From assembly GCA_024639455.1 (NCBI GenBank), contig JAHEIH010000003.1:1-64000 (forward strand): a stretch of 64,000 nucleotides of DNA, given 5' to 3'. Shown here piece after piece: positions 1-9,060 of this stretch. The first letter of the stretch is position 1, and every line of letters starts with the position of its first letter. Source of the stretch: Cellvibrionales bacterium (GTDB lineage Bacteria; Pseudomonadota; Gammaproteobacteria; Pseudomonadales; JAHEIH01). Under the pieces are notes generated by a model. That model did not search any database, was not told the origin of the DNA, and saw only the letters and a list, made by a program, of their open reading frames with translations. The position numbers and the translations under genes were made by a program.

Positions 1-118
1 ACAGGGATGTGCTTATGCCGCGGAGGGCAGGAAGCCCGAGAGCGGCGTTGACAGGGATGTGCTTATGCCGCGGAGGGCAGGAAGCCCGAGAGCGGCGTTG
101 ACATGGATGTGCTTATGC
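1..118. repeat. 50-bp tandem repeat, two full copies plus a partial third
   Basis: Bases 1-50 and 51-100 are identical 50-bp units beginning ACAGGGATGTGCTTATGCCG. A third, diverged start (ACATGGATGTGCTTATGC) occupies 101-118 and then the sequence changes. The array begins at the window edge, so more copies may lie upstream. It is GC-rich and intergenic, and has no variable spacers, so it is not a CRISPR. Function is unknown. Confidence 0.85.
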
Positions 119-436
119 TCCTCGTGGGACGTTATTCGCCCCGTCCATGGGGCTCACCCCTTTGGGGTAAAGGCGTTATTCAAAATCGTTCCAAACGATT
201 TTGTGTTCGCAGAACAAGGGAATATCCTAACTAGTTAAAAATTCATGAAGCTTTAATCACGGAAACACTACGACGGACCGCCGTGAATACATCCGTGTAG
301 GCTAAACGGCAGCATCCATGCTGCCGATTTCCGTCTTAAGTGTTTGCCGTGATTTTTGAAACATTGTGCTATGTCGAATAGTTCCTTGTTCGCAGAACAA
401 GGGAATTATTTAAATCAATTCCCTTTCTCTTCGAGA
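119..436. repeat. Intergenic cluster of short hairpins (repeat locus A)
   Basis: This non-coding stretch is packed with short perfect inverted repeats having 3-nt loops. Examples are AAAATCGTT/AACGATTTT around CCA at 182-202, CCTTGTTC/GAACAAGG around GCA at 384-402, and CCTTTCTC/GAGAAAGG around TTC at 422-440. The last two are flanked by GGGAA and GGTCCCAC. The same hairpins and flanks recur at 26311-26460, in opposite orientation for the CTTTCTC type. This makes them members of a dispersed repeat family rather than unique terminators. No gene is convincing between 1 and 714; a 91-codon reading frame at 356-631 is built from these repeats. Confidence 0.7.
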
Positions 437-495
437 AAGGTCCCACAGATGGCGAACAAGGTCCCACAGATGGTGAGCAAGGTCTCACAGAGGAG
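437..495. repeat. 21-bp tandem repeat, about three units
   Basis: Units begin at 437, 458 and 479, each starting AAGGTCCCACAGATGG or a close variant (the third reads AAGGTCTCACAGAGG). The AAGG at the start of unit one is also the right arm of the preceding hairpin, so the array seems to have grown out of the hairpin repeat's GGTCCCAC flank. It is non-coding as far as can be judged. Bases 496-714 downstream hold nothing else recognisable. Confidence 0.7.
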
Positions 496-714
496 TGGCA
501 CAATGTATCGAGAGGCCGGGCACATACTTAAGCAGACTGTCTCGAGACAGGATGTCGAGAGCAAGCCCCCAGGGACGGGTTTACGGCGTGTCTGCGTAGT
601 ATGTACCGGCCTCAGTAGAGAAGATTCATAGCAATTGTTAGAAACTAATTATGCTTTTTAGCGGCTGCGTGAGAAGTGGGGGCGAACATGCCCCCACGGG
701 GAGTAGAGCTCAGT

Positions 715-2022
715 CTAGGCTTGGCCGCGGTCTTTTTTGTGCAGTAAACGACCTGCTTGGAAAAAGTGAATGGCTGCCCATAATGACGCCGTCGGGATGA
801 TGTAAATCATCGCGGTGCGCAGCGACTCGGCGCCTAATTCGGGCGCTAGGTAGTCGCTCAGCATTCCGATCATGGTGGGGCCAAGGCCCAAGCCGATGAT
901 ATTGATCATGAAGTAGAACATTGCCGAAATCGTGGCGCGCATACTGGGTGATACGTTGCTGTGTAACACCGCCACGCCGGTGCCAATGTAGGTCGCCAAC
1001 AGAAAGCTGGGAACGAAGTTAAGCCACAATGCCAATGATGTGTTGGTGGTAGTGAAAATGATGTAGTACATCGGGCCGATCAATACCGCAGAGAACGCGG
1101 GGATCCACATGTACCAGCCTTTACTGATTTGACCCAGCTTGTCGGCCAGCAGGCCCGCGGTGAAGGTGCCGATACCACCGAACAAGCCAATCGACAGCGA
1201 TAACCACAGACCTAATTCCGCCGTGCCGACACTGTGACTTCGAATGTAGAATGGAGCTAGCCAGTTGAAGGCGCCATAACCGGCAATACCGAAAATGGCT
1301 GAGCCAACCATCACGTTGCGGATGATGGGGTTGTAGAGCATTTCTTTAAGAACCCCCGAGAAGGGGATATGCTCATCTTTGGTTTTGATTTTCTCTGACA
1401 TGCCGCGCATGGGTTCAGCGACGGTCATGCGAATTAAAATGGCAATCAAAATACCTGGTAGGCCGACGATGACAAAGGCCATCCGCCAACCGAAATACTC
1501 GTTGATGATGCCGCCAAAAAAGAAGCCAAACATGATGCCTACGTTGATGCCGACACTATAAATCGACAGTGCAGTCCCGCGTTTTTCTTCAGGGTAAATA
1601 TCCGAGATCATCGAGTGGGCAGGGGGCGTGCCACCCGCTTCACCAATACCCACGCCAATACGAGCCATTAACATCTGGACATAGTTAGTGCATGCACCGC
1701 TAACGGCGGTCATGGCGCTCCAAACCCCCACCGCCATGGCGATAATGTTGCGGCGGTTGGCGCGATCTGACCAACGCGCAATCGGGATGCCCGCGGTGAC
1801 GTAAAACACGGCGAAGGCAAAGCCGGTCAGCAAGCCTAGCTGAGTATCCGACAGGTTCAAATCGTTTTTAATAGATTCTTGTAGGATGCTAATCAGTTGG
1901 CGGTCAATGAAGTTAAAGGCGTAGACCACCGTTAGGATGAAAAGCACATAACCACGGTAGCGTTTGTTTTCGTAGGGGTTGTCGGCCTCTACTTCGCTGT
2001 TACCATTGTTGCTGTCTGACAT
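715..2022 (-). CDS. MFS transporter, spinster-like
   Basis: A 435-residue integral inner-membrane protein with about 12 predicted membrane helices, the normal size for the major facilitator superfamily. The N-terminal half carries an early helix ending in FNFIDRQ and the loop 2-3 signature ARWSDRANRR, both typical of the spinster-like and related organic-acid carriers in this superfamily. The substrate cannot be read from sequence. It is the last gene of a minus-strand run with an alcohol dehydrogenase, an aldehyde dehydrogenase and a CoA-transferase, so uptake of a compound degraded by those enzymes is a reasonable inference. About 60 bases separate it from the upstream dehydrogenase gene. 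Confidence 0.85.
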   Translation of the reverse strand: MSDSNNGNSEVEADNPYENKRYRGYVLFILTVVYAFNFIDRQLISILQESIKNDLNLSDTQLGLLTGFAFAVFYVTAGIPIARWSDRANRRNIIAMAVGVWSAMTAVSGACTNYVQMLMARIGVGIGEAGGTPPAHSMISDIYPEEKRGTALSIYSVGINVGIMFGFFFGGIINEYFGWRMAFVIVGLPGILIAILIRMTVAEPMRGMSEKIKTKDEHIPFSGVLKEMLYNPIIRNVMVGSAIFGIAGYGAFNWLAPFYIRSHSVGTAELGLWLSLSIGLFGGIGTFTAGLLADKLGQISKGWYMWIPAFSAVLIGPMYYIIFTTTNTSLALWLNFVPSFLLATYIGTGVAVLHSNVSPSMRATISAMFYFMINIIGLGLGPTMIGMLSDYLAPELGAESLRTAMIYIIPTASLWAAIHFFQAGRLLHKKDRGQA

Positions 2023-2082
2023 GGTATTACTCTCTTTTTATTGGCATGAAAAGTGCCGCCTGGGTAGCGGCACATGTCGTTA

Positions 2083-3168
2083 TTATTTGTCGAACATAAT
2101 CACTGAGCGAGCCAGCTCTCCACTGCGCAAATCTTCCATGCCTTGGTTAATTTGTTCAAGCGAAATATGCTGCGAAATGAGCTCATCCAATTTTAACTTG
2201 TCCTGCATGTAGAAGTTCACCAGATTCGGTAAGTCGATTGGAAATTGGTTAGAGCCCATATAGCTCGCTTGAATGCGGCGTTCGTGCAACAGGTGGTAAG
2301 AATCCAGTTCCAATTTGGTTCCTAGAGGGATCAGGCCGACAATAGTGGCACCACCGCCACGGCAGAGCATTTGGAAGGCTTGTTCGGCGGTCGGCTTCAA
2401 GCCAATACATTCCAGCGCGTGCTGTACGCCGCCAGCCGTCATTTCCACAACGCGCTCAACCACGTTGCCTTCTGAGGCATTGATCAGGTCGGTGGCGCCG
2501 AAGGCTTTAGCCATTTGCAGTTTATTTTCTAGCATGTCGATGGCGATGATACGGCCGGCGCCTGCAATTGCCGCACCATTAATGGCCGACAAGCCCACCC
2601 CACCACAGCCAATCACCGCAACAGTCTCGCCGGGGCGAATCCGGGCGGTATTAAACACGGCCCCGGTACCAGTAAGCACACCACAACCGAGGAGGGCGGC
2701 GCGGTCAAAGGGCATCTCGCGGTTGATTGAAACTAAGGCGTTTTCGTGCACCAGCATTTGCTCCGCGAAGGCCGACAAATTCATAAACTGGGTGACCGAC
2801 TCGGCCGGTTTATTCAAACGGGTTTCTTCATTCTCGCCACGTTTGGTTTCAGGCGAGACACATAGATTCAAACGACCAGAGACGCAGTGCGGGCAGTGGC
2901 CACAGAAGGCAGATAGGCATGTCACAACGTGGTCGCCAGGCTTCACCGAGCGGACTTCGCTTCCCACCTGTTCGACAATGCCCGCTGCCTCGTGACCCAA
3001 AATGCTGGGCAGACCTACGGGGAAACCACCGTCAAAAAAGTGTAGGTCGGAGTGGCAGATGCCAGCGGCCATGGTGCGTACCAACACTTCTCGAGGGCCG
3101 GGCTTTGAGACCTGGACCTCTTCAATGGTCATGGGTTTTTTAGCTTCGCGAAAAACAGCAGCTTTCAT
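2083..3168 (-). CDS. Zinc-dependent alcohol dehydrogenase
   Basis: A 361-residue medium-chain dehydrogenase/reductase that should oxidise an alcohol to an aldehyde with NAD(P)+ in the cytoplasm. Catalytic zinc ligands are visible as Cys38 (GICHSD) and His59-Glu60 (GHE). The structural zinc loop is present with Cys89, Cys92, Cys95 and Cys103. The Rossmann motif GCGGVG follows in the middle. The overall pattern resembles class III-like and aryl/terpene alcohol dehydrogenases. It lies between an MFS carrier and a coniferyl-aldehyde-type dehydrogenase on the same strand, 22 bases from the latter. Consecutive alcohol-to-aldehyde-to-acid oxidation is therefore likely. The true alcohol substrate is unknown. 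Confidence 0.88.
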   Translation of the reverse strand: MKAAVFREAKKPMTIEEVQVSKPGPREVLVRTMAAGICHSDLHFFDGGFPVGLPSILGHEAAGIVEQVGSEVRSVKPGDHVVTCLSAFCGHCPHCVSGRLNLCVSPETKRGENEETRLNKPAESVTQFMNLSAFAEQMLVHENALVSINREMPFDRAALLGCGVLTGTGAVFNTARIRPGETVAVIGCGGVGLSAINGAAIAGAGRIIAIDMLENKLQMAKAFGATDLINASEGNVVERVVEMTAGGVQHALECIGLKPTAEQAFQMLCRGGGATIVGLIPLGTKLELDSYHLLHERRIQASYMGSNQFPIDLPNLVNFYMQDKLKLDELISQHISLEQINQGMEDLRSGELARSVIMFDK

Positions 3169-3190
3169 TGTTATTAACCTCTAGTATGAG

Positions 3191-4600
3191 TTAGCGAGAA
3201 ACAAGCGACTTTAGGAAGTCGGACTTGGGGGCAAAGGGAGCACGCATAGGGTCCGGGCCATCGCCCGCGACAAAAATCGCCTTGCCATGGCTGAGCGCTT
3301 TAAAGCCGTCAATGCCGTGATAGGCGCCCATGCCGCTATGACCAACGCCGCCAAAGGGCAGTTCTTCCACGCCAACATGTTTGATCACATCGTTGATGGT
3401 CACGCCACCCGATGTGGTGTGGTTGAGCACAAAGTCGCGTTCTTGTTCGTCGTTGCCAAACCAGTATAGTGCCAATGGACGAGGGCGGCGATTGACGAAG
3501 TCGACCACGTCTTCGATGGATTTGTAGGGCTTGATAGGAAGCAGTGGGCCAAAGATCTCGTCCTGCATGACCTTCAAATTGTTACTTGGATTTACCATCA
3601 AGGTCACCGGTAATTTGTGATGATCCTGTTGGCTAAAGTCTTCGTTAGCTGGATTCAGTTCGACGATGTGCACACCGGCATCGCGCGCTTCGTCAATGTA
3701 GCCGTTAACGCGATCGTAGTGGCGTTGGTTGATAATGGACGTGTAGTCAGGGTTGTCACGCAGGGTAGGGAAGAGATGAGGAAAAATAGCCTGCGCGGTG
3801 GCTATAAAGTCGTCGACCTGTTCTTCGGGTACAAAAACGTAGTCGGGGGACAGGCAGATTTGCCCCGCATTGTGCGCCTTGCCAGCGATGATTTTTTGCA
3901 CTGAAGTTTCAAAGTCTGCCGAGCGAGACAGGATGGTGGGCGACTTGCCGCCCAATTCCAGTACCACCGGTACTAGATTCTCGGCCGCCGCGCGCATCAC
4001 GTGTTTGCCAATGCTGGTCGAACCGGTGAACAGCAGCTTGTCGAATGGCTGTAGACAAAATTCGTGGCCAACGTCCGGACCGCCGGTGATCACGGCGATG
4101 TCTTTTTCATCGAACACAGACTCGATCATGCGCTTCAGTAGCTCGGAGGTCTTCGGGGTAAACTCTGACGCTTTGATCATCACTTTGTTACCCGCTGAAA
4201 TCGCATCACTGAGCCCTTTGAAGGCCAAATTGATGGGAAAGTTCCATGGGATAACAATACCAATGACACCGAGTGGCTGGTACTGAATCCAGCATTCACC
4301 CTTGGCGCTCTGGCGCGCTTCGGGTTCCATCCATTTGGCGATTTCTGGTTTGATGGCTTTGAAGGTCATTAGCGGCGAAATGATTTCGGTGAGACGTGAG
4401 AAATCTTTACTGCGGTGGCCGAAGTCTTCGGCGACGGTATCGATGATCTCATCTTCAAAATCGACCAACAGGCCAATTAAGCGGTCCATCATTTCACTGC
4501 GCTGATCTGCGCTAGGCGCGCCTTCTTTGAGAAAGGCTTCGCGTTGCTTGTGCAGGACGTGTGCAATGTGACTCGTTTCAGTCGATGATGCAGCGTTCAT
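3191..4600 (-). CDS. Coniferyl-type aldehyde dehydrogenase
   Basis: A 469-residue NAD(P)-dependent aldehyde dehydrogenase that oxidises an aldehyde to a carboxylic acid. The active site is complete: Asn120 in PWNFP, Glu215 in LELGGKS and the catalytic Cys249 in GQICLSPDY. The motif around the cysteine and the relatively short length match the coniferyl/medium-chain aldehyde dehydrogenase branch (CalB-like) better than betaine or succinate-semialdehyde enzymes. A hydrophobic C-terminal anchor is not evident. It sits next to a zinc alcohol dehydrogenase and a CoA-transferase on the same strand, which fits a route from alcohol through acid to a CoA thioester. Substrate specificity is inference. 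Confidence 0.87.
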   Translation of the reverse strand: MNAASSTETSHIAHVLHKQREAFLKEGAPSADQRSEMMDRLIGLLVDFEDEIIDTVAEDFGHRSKDFSRLTEIISPLMTFKAIKPEIAKWMEPEARQSAKGECWIQYQPLGVIGIVIPWNFPINLAFKGLSDAISAGNKVMIKASEFTPKTSELLKRMIESVFDEKDIAVITGGPDVGHEFCLQPFDKLLFTGSTSIGKHVMRAAAENLVPVVLELGGKSPTILSRSADFETSVQKIIAGKAHNAGQICLSPDYVFVPEEQVDDFIATAQAIFPHLFPTLRDNPDYTSIINQRHYDRVNGYIDEARDAGVHIVELNPANEDFSQQDHHKLPVTLMVNPSNNLKVMQDEIFGPLLPIKPYKSIEDVVDFVNRRPRPLALYWFGNDEQERDFVLNHTTSGGVTINDVIKHVGVEELPFGGVGHSGMGAYHGIDGFKALSHGKAIFVAGDGPDPMRAPFAPKSDFLKSLVSR

Positions 4601-4645
4601 TGTCGTTCTCCATGTAGCGTCGGTGCGATGGGTTGCTCCGATCTG

Positions 4646-5809
4646 TTATTTTTTTAACCCCAGTTCGTTAATCACTTCGTCGTTGTGCTCACCTATGCTA
4701 GGTGCATGGCGGCGCTCGCGATAGGGGTAGGCCGAAAACTTCACCGGTGGTCCCACCTCGATATAGCATCCTTCGGTGGGGTGTTTGCGCTCGCGTAATA
4801 GGCCGGACGCCTGAAGTTGTGGGTCGGTCAGCAGGTCGTCAATAGTGTTGACGCGATTGGCGGGGATTTGGTTTTTCTTAAAAATAGCTAACCACTCTGC
4901 CGTTGTTCGCTCTGGCAGGGCATCCGCTAAATACACATACAAACGGTCTGCATTTTCCCGACGTTCCATCAGGGTAGTTAAACCGGGCTGTTCTACCACG
5001 TGCGACATACCGATGATTTCCAACGTCTTAAGCCAGCGCGGATCTTGGTAGGGCGCTACCACAATGTAGCCATCTTTAGTGCGCATCGGTTGGCGGGTCG
5101 GATCCAACTGACGGGTATAGCCGGTGTTGCCAATCGGGGGTATGAAGGTTTTTTCATACAGGTGGTCAAGCATATTAAAACTTGCCATCGACTCCATCAT
5201 TGGGACTTCAACCATTTGGCCTTCGCCGGTACGCAGCTTGTGGATGATGGCGGCAAGCACGGAGTAAGCCGCGTGCAGACCTGAGACTTTATCTGCCATG
5301 GCCATAGGAAAGAAACGAGGGGCTGGATTGCCATCGACGCGAGGTAGCAGCGACGCAACGCCCGATGCGGCTTGGATAATGTCGTCGTAGGCGGGTTCAC
5401 CACAGTTAGGACCGCTCGTGTCGTAACCGGTGCAATGCACGTAGACGATATCGGGGCGAATTTGCTTAATGGTGTCGTAATCTAGGCGTGCGCGACCCAC
5501 TGCATCCGGGCGTATATTGTGGATGATGACGTCGCTCGTTTCTAATAGCTTTTCAAGTGCAGCGCGGCCTTCGGTTGATTTCAGATCCCAAGTCACTGAG
5601 CGCTTGCCGCGGTTCATGCGCATGTGCAGGCCGCCCATCAGTTTGTTGTGGGCTGATTTGCCAATATTGCGTGACGCATCGCCCCAGCCATCGGGTTCGA
5701 CTTTGATGACGTCGGCGCCGAGGTCGGCTAATACCTGTGTGCAGTATGGGCCAAATATTACGGTGGTAAGGTCGGCAATACGAATGCCGTCGAGCATGGC
5801 TTGTGTCAT
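4646..5809 (-). CDS. CaiB/BaiF family III CoA-transferase
   Basis: A 387-residue cytoplasmic enzyme of the class III CoA-transferase family, which moves CoA between carboxylic acids through an aspartyl-CoA thioester. The N-terminus shows the family start (ADLTTVIFGPYCTQVLADLG, then GADVIKVEP). The probable catalytic residue is Asp173 in MADKVSGLHAA, and RTGEGQ follows as expected. It is the first gene of the minus-strand group reaching down to the MFS transporter. In this setting it would activate the acid made by the aldehyde dehydrogenase so that acyl-CoA dehydrogenases encoded nearby can act on it. That link is inference. Confidence 0.87.
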   Translation of the reverse strand: MTQAMLDGIRIADLTTVIFGPYCTQVLADLGADVIKVEPDGWGDASRNIGKSAHNKLMGGLHMRMNRGKRSVTWDLKSTEGRAALEKLLETSDVIIHNIRPDAVGRARLDYDTIKQIRPDIVYVHCTGYDTSGPNCGEPAYDDIIQAASGVASLLPRVDGNPAPRFFPMAMADKVSGLHAAYSVLAAIIHKLRTGEGQMVEVPMMESMASFNMLDHLYEKTFIPPIGNTGYTRQLDPTRQPMRTKDGYIVVAPYQDPRWLKTLEIIGMSHVVEQPGLTTLMERRENADRLYVYLADALPERTTAEWLAIFKKNQIPANRVNTIDDLLTDPQLQASGLLRERKHPTEGCYIEVGPPVKFSAYPYRERRHAPSIGEHNDEVINELGLKK

Positions 5810-6098
5810 TTTCTAGATGTCTCCAGACATGTTTTTCTGGTTATTAGTAACGGTAACCCGCTTTATCGATGACTTGAATTGTTTATTGTCATGTTATGTT
5901 AACTTTTCTCACTATATGACTATCGTTGACATCTTGTTGCTAGGCATCGTCGTAATCGACGAGATACACTGACGTGGTCAACGCTAAATTCGTCCATTTC
6001 GACGATGTGGCTTGCCGAGTGACACGAGATGCTGATGTCATGATTAATATCGGTGCCTAACAATGATAAACATCGCCCCAAGGGGCAGAGGTTAGCGA
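5810..6098. promoter_or_regulatory. Divergent intergenic region between CoA-transferase and TRAP genes
   Basis: These 289 bases separate the minus-strand catabolic genes from the plus-strand TRAP operon, so both promoters should lie here. The 5840-5920 part is AT-rich (for example TGTTATGTTAACTTTTCTC). I see no operator palindrome strong enough to name and no regulator gene next to either operon. Short reading frames on the minus strand here do not look like protein. Confidence 0.4.
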
Positions 6099-7217
6099 GT
6101 GAAAACATGGAGTCTCGCGGTAATCTTTGGTCTGTTACTGCAGGCTTTAGCGCCGCCGCTACTAGCACAGCAGGTAGCACAACAAGAATTTATTTTTGCC
6201 ACCTATCTGTCGTCGCGACACAACATGAATCGCGGTGGTGTGGCGCCGTATTTCGAACGCGTAACGGCGGCCACCGATGGCGCGCTCACATTTACGTTGT
6301 ACACCGACGGTACCATGGTGAGCGGCCGTAATACCTTGCAAGCGATTCGCAACAATGTCATCGACATGGGTTTGGTGGTCGATTTGTTCGTGCCGGGTTA
6401 TTTGCGCACCAGTGCCTTACTCGGTGAGATGGCCATGTTACTCGACGATCCATGGGTCACCGCCGGCGCTGCCAACGAAATGCAGTTGCTACACTGCCAG
6501 CAGTGCGAGACCGATTTGACCCGCAACCACATCAAGCAACTTGTGATGTACGCCGCTAATCCGTTTTACTTGCAGTGTAACCGCGCAGATATGACCCTGG
6601 CCGATATGCCGGGTAAACGTGTTAGGGCGGTGGGGCCATGGGCCAAATGGGTCGCCGCCATGGGCGCCACTCCAGTGAATATTACTGGTGGCGAAGTCTA
6701 CGAAGCGCTAGAGCGTGGGCAGATAGACTGCACCATGGGGGCGTTGGCCTGGTTGCGTACTTATTCTTTGAAAGATGTGGTGGAATCAATTGTAATGCTG
6801 CCCACCGGTGTTTTTGCCGGTGGCAGTATGATCAACATGAATACCGCCCGTTGGGCGACGCTCAGTACTGCGCAAAAACAAGCCTTTGTCGACAACGGTC
6901 CACAATTGGTGGTGGATATTACAACCGCTTATACCCAAGCGGATGATGTGGCCCGCCAGCTCGGCGAGGAAAAGGGTATTCAATTTCTTACCCCGCAAAA
7001 CGATATGGTGCAATTGTTTGCCCAACACAAACGCGCTGAATTTAAACGCGTGGCAGCGCTGGCAGAGCAACGCGACATTCCCAATGCCGAAGCCTTGCTG
7101 AACAAGTATGCTGAAGTGGTCGATAAATGGCGGGCGATTGTTGCTGAAACTGGCAATGATCGAGAGGCCTTTAAACAGCATTTGCAGCGCGAAATTTTTT
7201 CCAAGATCGTGTTATAG
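6099..7217 (+). CDS. TRAP transporter solute-binding protein (DctP family)
   Basis: A 372-residue periplasmic binding protein, the receptor of a tripartite ATP-independent transporter. It starts at a GTG codon; residues 1-24 form a Sec signal peptide (MKTWSLAVIFGLLLQALAPP, cleavage near LLAQQ). The domain shows the DctP-type order: an N-terminal lobe, then GKRVRAVGPWAKWVAAMGATPV, which corresponds to the ligand-arginine region of the family, then GQIDCTMGA. Genes for both membrane subunits follow directly. Ligands of this family are usually carboxylates. The neighbouring CoA-transferase and acyl-CoA dehydrogenases suggest an organic acid, but the identity is not known. Confidence 0.9.
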   Translation: MKTWSLAVIFGLLLQALAPPLLAQQVAQQEFIFATYLSSRHNMNRGGVAPYFERVTAATDGALTFTLYTDGTMVSGRNTLQAIRNNVIDMGLVVDLFVPGYLRTSALLGEMAMLLDDPWVTAGAANEMQLLHCQQCETDLTRNHIKQLVMYAANPFYLQCNRADMTLADMPGKRVRAVGPWAKWVAAMGATPVNITGGEVYEALERGQIDCTMGALAWLRTYSLKDVVESIVMLPTGVFAGGSMINMNTARWATLSTAQKQAFVDNGPQLVVDITTAYTQADDVARQLGEEKGIQFLTPQNDMVQLFAQHKRAEFKRVAALAEQRDIPNAEALLNKYAEVVDKWRAIVAETGNDREAFKQHLQREIFSKIVL

Positions 7218-7715
7218 GTGTGCATTATGATGGGATCGAATAAATACAACCTAACCGATACGCTGCTTACCCTAGCCGGTGTCAGTATCGTGGTGATGAT
7301 GCTGCATATCGTATTTGATGTGGTCTCGCTTCAAGTATTCAACCTTCCGATAGAGGGCACCTTAGAGTTTGTCGCCAATTACTACATGGTGGCTTGTGTG
7401 ATGCTGGCGATGGCGGTTATGCAACGCGACGGAGGCCAAGCCGTGGTGGAGATTTTCTTACAACGCCTGTCGCCGTTGCAGCTGCGGCCCTTTGATATGT
7501 TTGCACGCCTGTTGACGGTTATCTATCTGCTGTTTTTGACAGTGGCTGGGTTAGATGAGGCACTAGACGCTACTCAACAAGGCGCGTTTTTAGCACTGCT
7601 AAATTTTGATGTATTGATCTGGCCCACCCAATGGTTAGTGCCTCTTGGTTTTGGGGGCATGCTGCTTGTACTGGTTACCCAAAAAACAACCTCCAACGCC
7701 GCCATAAACGAATAG
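7218..7715 (+). CDS. TRAP transporter small membrane subunit (DctQ family)
   Basis: A 165-residue inner-membrane protein with four predicted helices, the expected size and topology for the small permease subunit that bridges DctM and the binding protein. The reading frame opens with GTG immediately after the DctP stop codon; an ATG three codons later is an alternative start. It contains the family-like segment following helix 2 (ANYYMVACVMLAMAVMQRDG). It lies between the DctP and DctM genes with very short spacings, so the three are almost certainly one transcript and one Na+- or H+-driven transporter. Confidence 0.88.
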   Translation: MCIMMGSNKYNLTDTLLTLAGVSIVVMMLHIVFDVVSLQVFNLPIEGTLEFVANYYMVACVMLAMAVMQRDGGQAVVEIFLQRLSPLQLRPFDMFARLLTVIYLLFLTVAGLDEALDATQQGAFLALLNFDVLIWPTQWLVPLGFGGMLLVLVTQKTTSNAAINE

Positions 7716-7725
7716 GAACCAAGTA

Positions 7726-9030
7726 ATGCATGCACTCCAGATTGGTTTTTATTCCATCCCGTTACTGCTAATGCTGATCGCGCTGCGCGTTCCCGTTGGG
7801 GTTGCATTAGGTAGCGTATCGCTGGGGGGGATTGCCCTTTTAAAGGGTGGAGCAGCCGCCTATGGGATGGCCACCTTGGTGCCCTATGAGTTCGCCGCCA
7901 AGTGGGAACTGTCGGCCATTCCTATGTTCTTGTTGATGGGTGCCCTGTCTTTCCACACGGGTTTGACCAGCAGCTTGTTTGAATGTGCTCGTTTGTGGCT
8001 CAGTCGTATTCCCGGTGGACTTGCGGTAGCCACTAACTTCGCCTCGGCGGGCTTTGCCGCTGCGTCAGGCTCGAGTTTGGCGACCTCGGCAGCAATGGGG
8101 CGTTTGGCCATTCCGGAAATGCTCAAATTTCGTTATGACCCAGCGTTGGCAACCTCTGTGGTGGCGGCCGCTGGCACACTTGGGGCGTTGATTCCGCCCA
8201 GTATTATGCTGGTGTTATACGGTATGTTCGCGGAACAGCCGATTGGTAAATTACTGGTGGCTGGCGTATTGCCCGGGCTGCTAACGGCGGCTGTTTACGC
8301 ACTCATGATTATTATGCGCTGTAAACTAAATCCTAATTTGGCGCCTCCCATTGAGGACCAAGCCAGTTGGACCGAGCGCCTCAATGCCTTGAAGGATGTG
8401 TGGGCGTTGCCGCTGTTGATCTTGGCTGTGATGGGGTCGATTTACAGTGGTCTTGCCACCGCGACCGAAGGCGCTGCCATCGGTGCGGTAATGGCTTTTA
8501 TCATCGCCGCCTCTCGAGGCACCTTGAGCGTAGCCACAGTGAAGATAAGTGTGGCAGAAAGCCTTAAAAGTACCTCGTCGATTTTCTTTATTGGTATAGG
8601 AGCGATCTTTTTTACTCGCTTTTTGGCGCTAAGTGGGGTTCCTCAATTCATGAGTGACCTGGCGACCGATCTGGCGGTAGATCCGCTGCTTTTGATGCTG
8701 GCTACCTCGGTGCTTTATCTTGTCATGGGCATGTTTCTTGACCCGCTTGGGCTAATGTTGCTGACCCTGCCTGTATTGCTGCCGTTCTTTGAAGCCGCCG
8801 GGCTCGATCTGATTTGGGTGGGTATTATCGTGGTGAAATATATCGAAATTGGCTTATTAACGCCCCCAGTGGGCTTACAGGCTTTCGTGGTAAAAGGCGT
8901 CGTAGGTGATAGCGTCGCACTGGGCACCATTTTTAAAGGCATCCTTTGGTTCTTGGGGGCCGAGCTGATCATCATGGCGCTGCTGCTGGGCTTCCCCAGT
9001 ATCAGTCTGTGGTTACCGGGTCTAATGTAA
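7726..9030 (+). CDS. TRAP transporter large permease (DctM family)
   Basis: A 434-residue polytopic inner-membrane protein, the transport channel of the TRAP system. Family signatures are clear: repeated glycine-rich stretches, AAAGTLGALIPPSIMLVLYG near the middle, a second TATEGAAIGA, and a C-terminal GLLTPPVGLQAFVVKG. The length matches DctM subunits of about 425-440 residues. It ends 30 bases before an acyl-CoA dehydrogenase gene on the same strand, which is preceded by CGGAGAG as ribosome binding site. The dehydrogenase probably belongs to the same operon, linking uptake with beta-oxidation-type catabolism. Confidence 0.92.
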   Translation: MHALQIGFYSIPLLLMLIALRVPVGVALGSVSLGGIALLKGGAAAYGMATLVPYEFAAKWELSAIPMFLLMGALSFHTGLTSSLFECARLWLSRIPGGLAVATNFASAGFAAASGSSLATSAAMGRLAIPEMLKFRYDPALATSVVAAAGTLGALIPPSIMLVLYGMFAEQPIGKLLVAGVLPGLLTAAVYALMIIMRCKLNPNLAPPIEDQASWTERLNALKDVWALPLLILAVMGSIYSGLATATEGAAIGAVMAFIIAASRGTLSVATVKISVAESLKSTSSIFFIGIGAIFFTRFLALSGVPQFMSDLATDLAVDPLLLMLATSVLYLVMGMFLDPLGLMLLTLPVLLPFFEAAGLDLIWVGIIVVKYIEIGLLTPPVGLQAFVVKGVVGDSVALGTIFKGILWFLGAELIIMALLLGFPSISLWLPGLM

Positions 9031-9060
9031 CAGTTTAATCGTTCGGAGAGTTTTAACATT

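Noticed and set aside
1..118. CRISPR-like array
   Set aside because: The units are directly adjacent with no unique spacers, and no cas genes are present.
356..631. 91-codon plus-strand reading frame
   Set aside because: It runs through hairpin and 21-bp tandem repeats, has no plausible ribosome site and gives a low-complexity product.
2315..2995. 226-codon plus-strand frame
   Set aside because: It lies entirely antisense to the alcohol dehydrogenase gene, whose motifs are intact.
5920..6180. 86-codon minus-strand frame in the divergent promoter region
   Set aside because: It overlaps the TRAP binding-protein signal peptide, has no family resemblance and no ribosome site.
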